The notes under the pieces were generated by a model, which searched no databases, was not told the DNA's origin, and saw nothing but the letters and a program-made list of their open reading frames with translations. A program made the translations under genes and the position numbers. Shown piece by piece: positions 59,653 to 64,000 of a stretch of 64,000 nt of DNA (position 1 is the first letter of the stretch; every line of letters begins with the position of its first letter). The stretch comes from Actinomadura rupiterrae (GTDB taxonomy: Bacteria; Actinomycetota; Actinomycetes; Streptosporangiales; Streptosporangiaceae): positions 434,001 through 498,000 of the forward strand of contig NZ_JAMZEA010000003.1 of the NCBI RefSeq assembly GCF_024172125.1. Reading direction: 5' to 3'.

Positions 59653-60090
59653 CGGACCTGCGGCCGGGCGCGGACGGTCGCAAACGGTTGATCCATTGCC
59701 TTCTCAGGCTGCCACAGCCCCGCGAGGCGGGCGTACTCGGCCAGGAAACACTCAGCAACTTCTCGGCATACGCGACGGACCGTCATCCACGCTTCACCTG
59801 CACGTCACTCGGGCGGGACCGACCCGGGTACTCGCGCGGGGGACGACCCGATACGGCCATTCACCCCGGCACGTTCCCGGGTTCGGCCCGGAAATGCCGG
59901 GAAGGACGAACGAGCCCCGGGCCGAGGGGCCCGGGGCTCGTCAGGGGTGTGAGATCGCGCGGTGTCGAGAGTGCGTGCGCGGTGGTGCGATGCGGTTGTG
60001 CTGTGCCGCGATGCGGTGCATCTGTGCCGCAGTGCGGTGCGGCGACGACGGTGGCGCTGTGCGGTGCGGCGGTGTGAGGTGACCTTGCGG
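59653..60090. other. Gene-free stretch between GT-C 2 and the GT2 gene
   Basis: A 438-bp gap. It should hold the promoter of the 57850-59652 gene. It contains the GT2 terminator hairpin (59910-59941) and a repeat-rich, GTG/GCGG-dominated segment (about 59985-60080). The Cys/Arg-rich frames across it are not credible genes. Confidence 0.6.
59910..59941 (-). terminator. Terminator for the GT2 gene
   Basis: A perfect 14-bp stem (59910-59923 with 59928-59941) with a four-base loop lies 150 bp downstream of the GT2 stop on the minus strand. Confidence 0.75.
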
Positions 60091-61443
60091 TCAGGCCCCG
60101 GTCTTCTTGGAGGCTCCGGTCTTCTTCTTCGAGTCCGCCTTCGCGGCCTCGGCCTCAGCGGCGACCCCGGCCTCGGCCTGCGCCCCGGTCCCGGTCTCGG
60201 CCTCGGCCGAACCGGCCTTCTTGCGCTCGCCGGCGACCTTCTCGACCGCGGCGTCCACGACACCGGCGGCCTCCTCGGCCGCGTCCACGATCGGCGGGTG
60301 CATCCGGCGGCGGATGCCGAGGATGGAGACGAACATCGCGCCGAAGATCGTCTGGAAGCTCATCACCAGCGCGGTCGCGGACGGCACCACGATGCGCAGC
60401 GAGTGCCGCGGGTCGAGCTCGCCGAAGTTGTTGACCCGCCAGTGCATCACCGACGCGACCAGGCCGGCCAGGCCCGCCAGGGCCAGCAGGCCGCCGAGCA
60501 CCAGGCCCTTCTCCATGCTCAGCCACGAGGTGAGCTTGCGCACCCGCGTGTCGGTCGGCAGGAAGCCCTCCTGCGCGGCATAGACCTTGGTGAGGACGGC
60601 GAAGATCACCGCCTGGAAGCCGATGACCATCGCCGCGCCCGCGCCGACCAGCGTGTCGACGTCGAACGCGATGTCGCCGATGCGGACCGGGCCGAAAGCG
60701 AGGGCGATCCCCGCGACCAGGCCGAGCGTCATAAAGACGAGGCCCGGGATCAGGAACAGCCAGCGCGGGCTGTAGAGCAGGAGGAAGCGCAGATGGCGCC
60801 AGCCGTCCCGCCAGGTGTTCAGGTGCGGCGGACGCGACCGGCCGTCCTGCGACAGCGTGGTCGGCCGCTCGCGGATGTCCAGCTTGGCGAGGGTGGCCTT
60901 GACCACCATCTCGCTCGCGAACTCCATGCCCCCGGTCTGCAGGCCGAGGCGCAGGATCGACTCCTTGTTGAAGGCGCGCAGCCCGCAGTGGAAGTCGCCG
61001 ATCTTGCTGCCGAAGAACAGCCGCCCGACGAAGCTCAGCACCGGGTTGCCCAGGTAGCGGTGCAGCGGCGGCATGGCGCCGTCGGCGATGCCGCCCTGGA
61101 ACCGGTTGCCCATGACCAGGTCGGCGCCGTCGCGCAGGTCGTCCAGGAACGGCCCGAGGGTCGCGAAGTCGTACGAGTCGTCCGCGTCGCCCATGGCGAC
61201 GTACTTGCCGCGGGCGGCGCGGATGCCGCCCATCAGCGCGTTGCCGTAGCCCCGGTCGGCGACCGGGACCACCCTGGCCCCGGCCTCGCGGGCGATCTGC
61301 TGGCTGCCGTCGGTGCTGCCGTTGTCCGCGATGACGACCTCGCCATCGATCCCCTGCTCCGCGAAGAACGCCAGCGTCTTGCGGATGCAGGTTTCGAGGG
61401 TCTCGGCCTCGTTCAGACATGGCATCACTACGGAGAGTTCCAC
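60091..61443 (-). CDS. GT2 glycosyltransferase, polyprenyl-phosphate-sugar synthase type
   Basis: A 450-residue protein. The N-terminal GT2 domain starts VELSVVMPCLNEAETLETCI, with VIADNGSTDGS and the DxD-like MGDADDSYDF, then GNRFQGGIADGAMP and a QDGRSRPPHL segment. Four or so transmembrane helices follow (about 225-375). It ends in an acidic, Ala/Lys-rich tail. Such enzymes make polyprenyl-phosphate mannose or glucose, the donors for GT-C proteins, and three of those are encoded nearby. GTG at 61443 has AAGGAG five bases upstream. Confidence 0.85.
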   Translation of the reverse strand: MELSVVMPCLNEAETLETCIRKTLAFFAEQGIDGEVVIADNGSTDGSQQIAREAGARVVPVADRGYGNALMGGIRAARGKYVAMGDADDSYDFATLGPFLDDLRDGADLVMGNRFQGGIADGAMPPLHRYLGNPVLSFVGRLFFGSKIGDFHCGLRAFNKESILRLGLQTGGMEFASEMVVKATLAKLDIRERPTTLSQDGRSRPPHLNTWRDGWRHLRFLLLYSPRWLFLIPGLVFMTLGLVAGIALAFGPVRIGDIAFDVDTLVGAGAAMVIGFQAVIFAVLTKVYAAQEGFLPTDTRVRKLTSWLSMEKGLVLGGLLALAGLAGLVASVMHWRVNNFGELDPRHSLRIVVPSATALVMSFQTIFGAMFVSILGIRRRMHPPIVDAAEEAAGVVDAAVEKVAGERKKAGSAEAETGTGAQAEAGVAAEAEAAKADSKKKTGASKKTGA

Positions 61444-61688
61444 ACGATCTCCTTCGTTACCCCTGGTGACCGTCTGCGGTACTTTCAACTACTCTCGACT
61501 TGTTCCGCTGGACGGCCCGTCATAGTTCATGATGCCCGCCGGAGCCGGATCATGCGGGCCGCACCGCTCAAGAGCACCCGTATCGTGTTGCCTGTTCGCA
61601 ACTCGAAGGCCCTCTCCGCGGCGGCCGCCGGCGGCACTCTAGGGGCACAAGCATACGGGCACCTCGGCCCGGAAGGGGTGGGGCCGCT

Positions 61689-63425
61689 GTGACGCAGGCG
61701 GGAGAACGGGGCACCGCCGGGTCCGGCCCGGGAGCGCAGTCAGGAGGCGCCGCGATGGCGAAACCCCCGGTGGACGGGGCGTCGCAGGGCCCGGCACCGA
61801 CCGCCGGGACGGTCGGGGACGCGCCCCCCGCGGGCGACGGCGAGCAGGTCGCCGAGACCGAGATCCAGGCGGTGATCGACGCCGCGGAGCAGGCCGCCGA
61901 GCAGGACGCGGCGGCCGCCGACCCGGCGCGTGACCAGCGGGTTCCTTTCGGTGACCGGTTGCGGCGCGGGGTCTCCTACCTCGGCGGTTCAGTTCGCCGC
62001 AACCCATTGTTCACTGTGATCCTCGTCATAGCGGCGGCGCTGCGCGGGATCGCGATGGTCGGCTACCGGCCGGCGATGTTCTTCAACGACAGCTTCGACT
62101 ACCTGCACGTGGCGCTGTCGCCGTACCCGCACCAGCTGCGGCCGGACGGCTACTCCTTCTACCTGTGGCTGCTCAAGCCCTTCCACAGCTTCGCCCTGGT
62201 CGTCGGCGTCCAGCACCTCATGGGCCTCGGCATGGGCCTGATGGTCTACGCGCTGCTGCGGCACCGGTTCTCGCTGCCCGGCTGGGGCGCGACGCTCGCC
62301 GCCGTCCCGATCCTGCTGGACGCCTACCAGATCCAGCTGGAGCAGCTGGTGCTGTCGGACGTCCAGTTCACCTTCCTGACTGTGGTCGCGGTCACCCTGC
62401 TGCTCTGGAAGGACCGTCCGTCCTGGCGGGTCGGCGCCGTGATCGGCCTGCTCATCGGGGTGTCCTGGCTCACCCGCTCGGTCGGGCTGCCGGTGCTGCT
62501 GGGGGTGCTCGGCTACATGGTGATCCGCTGGATGAACTGGCGCGTCCTCGCCGCCACGGTCGTCGCCTGCGCGATCCCGGTCGTCGCCTACATGTCCTGG
62601 TACAAGGCCGAAGAGGGCAAGTTCGCGATCACCGAGAGCAACGGCTTCTTCCTGTACGCCCGGGTCTACAAGTTCGCCGACTGCCACAAGATCAAGAACC
62701 TGCCGGTGGAGGAGATGATCCTCTGCACCGAGAAGGACGGCACCCGGCTGCCCAACTCCCAGGACGGCATCTGGAACGAGGCGTCCCCGCTCAACCGCTA
62801 CACCGGCACCCGCTGGGACCCGGAGAAGAACCGCCTCGGCAACGACTACGCCAAGCGCGTGATCATGGCCCAGCCCGGCGACTACGCCAAGACCGTCGGC
62901 CACGACTTCCTGCGCGTCTTCAACTGGAACCGGACGGTCTTCCCCGACAAGTCCACCTACTCGCAGTACGAGTTCGGCAAGAAGGCCCGCCCGCTGGCGA
63001 CCTGGCCCATGGGCAGCGGCGCCACCGCCGCCGAGGAGGCCAACGCCTACGAGCACGGCCCCGCCCGCACCCGCCTCACCCAGCCCTTCGCCGGCTTCAT
63101 GCACCACTACCAGCACTACGTCTACCTGCGCGGCACCCTGGTCGGCGCCCTGCTCCTGGTCGGCCTCGCAGGCATGCTCCCGCTCTGGCGCCGCTTCGGC
63201 GGCCCGGCCATCCTCCCCCTGGTCCTAGCCGTCGGCCTCCTGCTCGCCCCAGCGGCCACAGCGGAGTTCGACTACCGCTACGTCCTCCCCGCGGTGCCGC
63301 TCGCCTGCCTCGCCGCAGGCATGGCCTTCCAAGCAGACGTCCGCACCAAGTACGCCCGCCTACTCTTCTGGCGCAAACGCCAGGCCCCGGCCACCAAGCC
63401 CGAGCCGGAGACCGCCAGCGCGTAG
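61689..63425 (+). CDS. GT-C-like polytopic membrane protein (predicted) 3
   Basis: A 578-residue protein. The N-terminal cytoplasmic region (about 1-95) is Ala/Gly/Glu-rich. About 10 hydrophobic segments follow, with MFFNDSFDYLHVALSPYPHQLRPDGYSFYLWLL as the first external loop (Asp pair in NDSFDY). A large external stretch lies in the middle (about 310-450), rich in Tyr and Asn. It probably uses the polyprenyl-phosphate sugar made by the divergent GT2. GTG at 61689 has GGAAGGGG upstream. The acceptor is unknown. Confidence 0.72.
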   Translation: MTQAGERGTAGSGPGAQSGGAAMAKPPVDGASQGPAPTAGTVGDAPPAGDGEQVAETEIQAVIDAAEQAAEQDAAAADPARDQRVPFGDRLRRGVSYLGGSVRRNPLFTVILVIAAALRGIAMVGYRPAMFFNDSFDYLHVALSPYPHQLRPDGYSFYLWLLKPFHSFALVVGVQHLMGLGMGLMVYALLRHRFSLPGWGATLAAVPILLDAYQIQLEQLVLSDVQFTFLTVVAVTLLLWKDRPSWRVGAVIGLLIGVSWLTRSVGLPVLLGVLGYMVIRWMNWRVLAATVVACAIPVVAYMSWYKAEEGKFAITESNGFFLYARVYKFADCHKIKNLPVEEMILCTEKDGTRLPNSQDGIWNEASPLNRYTGTRWDPEKNRLGNDYAKRVIMAQPGDYAKTVGHDFLRVFNWNRTVFPDKSTYSQYEFGKKARPLATWPMGSGATAAEEANAYEHGPARTRLTQPFAGFMHHYQHYVYLRGTLVGALLLVGLAGMLPLWRRFGGPAILPLVLAVGLLLAPAATAEFDYRYVLPAVPLACLAAGMAFQADVRTKYARLLFWRKRQAPATKPEPETASA

Positions 63426-63436
63426 AAGGCGTGCGG

Positions 63437-63479
63437 AAGCACCGACAAGCCGCCGGTCACGACGGCCGGTCGGTGCTTT
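63437..63479. terminator. Terminator after GT-C 3
   Basis: A 10-bp outer stem (63437-63446 with 63469-63478) with an additional GC-rich inner pairing is followed by TTT, 12 bp after the GT-C 3 stop. Confidence 0.75.
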
Positions 63480-63512
63480 CACATGTTGCCCAGCCCAGCT
63501 GCCGTACAGGCC

Positions 63513-63815
63513 TTAGTAGGCATGTAGTCGGCGGAGGCGGAAGACGAGTTCGAGGTCGTCTCCTTTGCGCGTTGGGGGGACGGCGCGGTGGCGGCGCCAG
63601 GGGGCGGGCCATGCTTTGACCCTGGCGCGTTGGCAGTCCGGGCACATGTGGTCTGTCCATGGTGTGGTGCAGGAGTGGCCGTCGTGCTCGTAGGCGACCG
63701 CCTCACCGCCGTGCCCGTCCGCGACGTGCCGGGCCTCGAACTCTTCGTCCCAGGTACGGCCGCAGTTCTGGCACTCGTACACCCAGACCTCGTGGTTCGA
63801 CCATGCCTCGTGCAC
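63513..63815 (-). CDS. Small zinc-ribbon-like protein
   Basis: A 100-residue protein with two CxxC pairs, YECQNCGRTW and HMCPDCQRARVK, separated by a His-rich loop (HVADGHGGEAVAYEHDGHSC). This suggests a zinc ribbon with an extra His/Cys site. GTG at 63815 is preferred over 63824 because GAGGGG lies eight bases before it. The gene lies alone between a GT-C gene and rsmI. The function is unknown. Confidence 0.6.
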   Translation of the reverse strand: MHEAWSNHEVWVYECQNCGRTWDEEFEARHVADGHGGEAVAYEHDGHSCTTPWTDHMCPDCQRARVKAWPAPWRRHRAVPPTRKGDDLELVFRLRRLHAY

Positions 63816-63929
63816 GGCCCCCACCCCCTCGGTGAACGCTTTTCAGGCGGGTTCCATCCTTCTCCCGATCCGGAGCCCGAGGTGTTTATTCCCCACAATC
63901 CTACCTTTGGACCGTTCCGGGCGTAGTGA

Positions 63930-64000
63930 CTATTTACTGGCCGTGACGACGGCGTCGTAGACGACGCGCTTGGGCAGGCCGTTCTCCTTCGCGATCTCCG
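63930..64000 (-). CDS. rsmI: 16S rRNA 2'-O-ribose C1402 methyltransferase, C-terminal end
   Basis: Only the last 22 codons are inside the window. They read EIAKENGLPKRVVYDAVVTASK and then TAG, matching the C-terminus of RsmI (KRVVYDAV). Neighbourhood (metG, GT-C genes, rsmI) matches the mycobacterial order. The rest of the gene lies to the right, outside the window. Confidence 0.75.
   Translation of the reverse strand, partial: EIAKENGLPKRVVYDAVVTASK

Noticed and set aside
59962..60090. Cys-rich plus-strand frame start
   Set aside because: The repeat-driven Cys/Arg composition and lack of a ribosome site make it noise. The downstream part is antisense to the GT2 gene.
1..64000. CRISPR array, prophage or rRNA operon
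   Set aside because: No regular spaced direct repeats, phage structural genes, integrase or rRNA sequence were seen. The only short repeats are tandem coding-type units.

Overview
The window is a high-GC actinobacterial chromosome segment with many GTG starts and tightly packed genes. The order metG-tatD-rpf-rsmA-ispE is the classic actinomycete arrangement. Overall style suggests a filamentous actinomycete, perhaps Thermomonosporaceae such as Actinomadura; the genus is inference only.

0-3 kb: the end of a TetR repressor, the drug exporter it probably controls, and an orphan methyltransferase.

3-35 kb: a large surface-glycan locus. It holds the parts of a Wzx/Wzy-type exopolysaccharide pathway: a polyprenyl-phosphate sugar transferase (33.2-34.8 kb), two GT4 glycosyltransferases, a flippase, a Wzz-like chain-length protein, an O-antigen-ligase/polymerase-like protein and all four dTDP-L-rhamnose genes. 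Interleaved with these is sulfate activation: cysC (APS kinase with a degenerate sulfurylase domain), cysD/cysN (ATP sulfurylase), cysQ (PAP phosphatase), a PAPS-dependent sulfotransferase and a TauE/SafE permease. No sulfite-producing reductase gene is present here. The simplest reading is a rhamnose-containing, sulfated extracellular polysaccharide, which is the main discovery candidate. The locus also encodes unusual secreted proteins: two paralogous beta-propeller-like proteins (one with FnIII, LamG and PKD modules), a lipoprotein, a beta-helix protein and a tail-anchored propeller-like protein.

35-40 kb: housekeeping genes pth, rplY, prs and glmU, and tRNA-Gln(TTG). A MITE-like 170-bp element abuts the prs stop codon.

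40-45.3 kb: an ADP-ribosylglycohydrolase, a fatty-acid desaturase with its TetR regulator and a four-half-site operator array, a VOC protein, the divergent tam/MarR pair with three operator copies, and a toxin-antitoxin pair.

45.3-56 kb: the conserved metG-tatD-rpf-rsmA-ispE-ABC-F block, all on the minus strand. It is interrupted by a GH26-like lipoprotein and by three tandem plus-strand paralogous membrane proteins of unknown function.

56-64 kb: three large GT-C-like membrane proteins and a polyprenyl-phosphate-sugar-synthase-like GT2, a small zinc-ribbon protein and the 3' end of rsmI. These probably form a second lipid-linked sugar system.

A recurring oddity is short tandem repeats at gene ends, twice carrying the stop codon itself.
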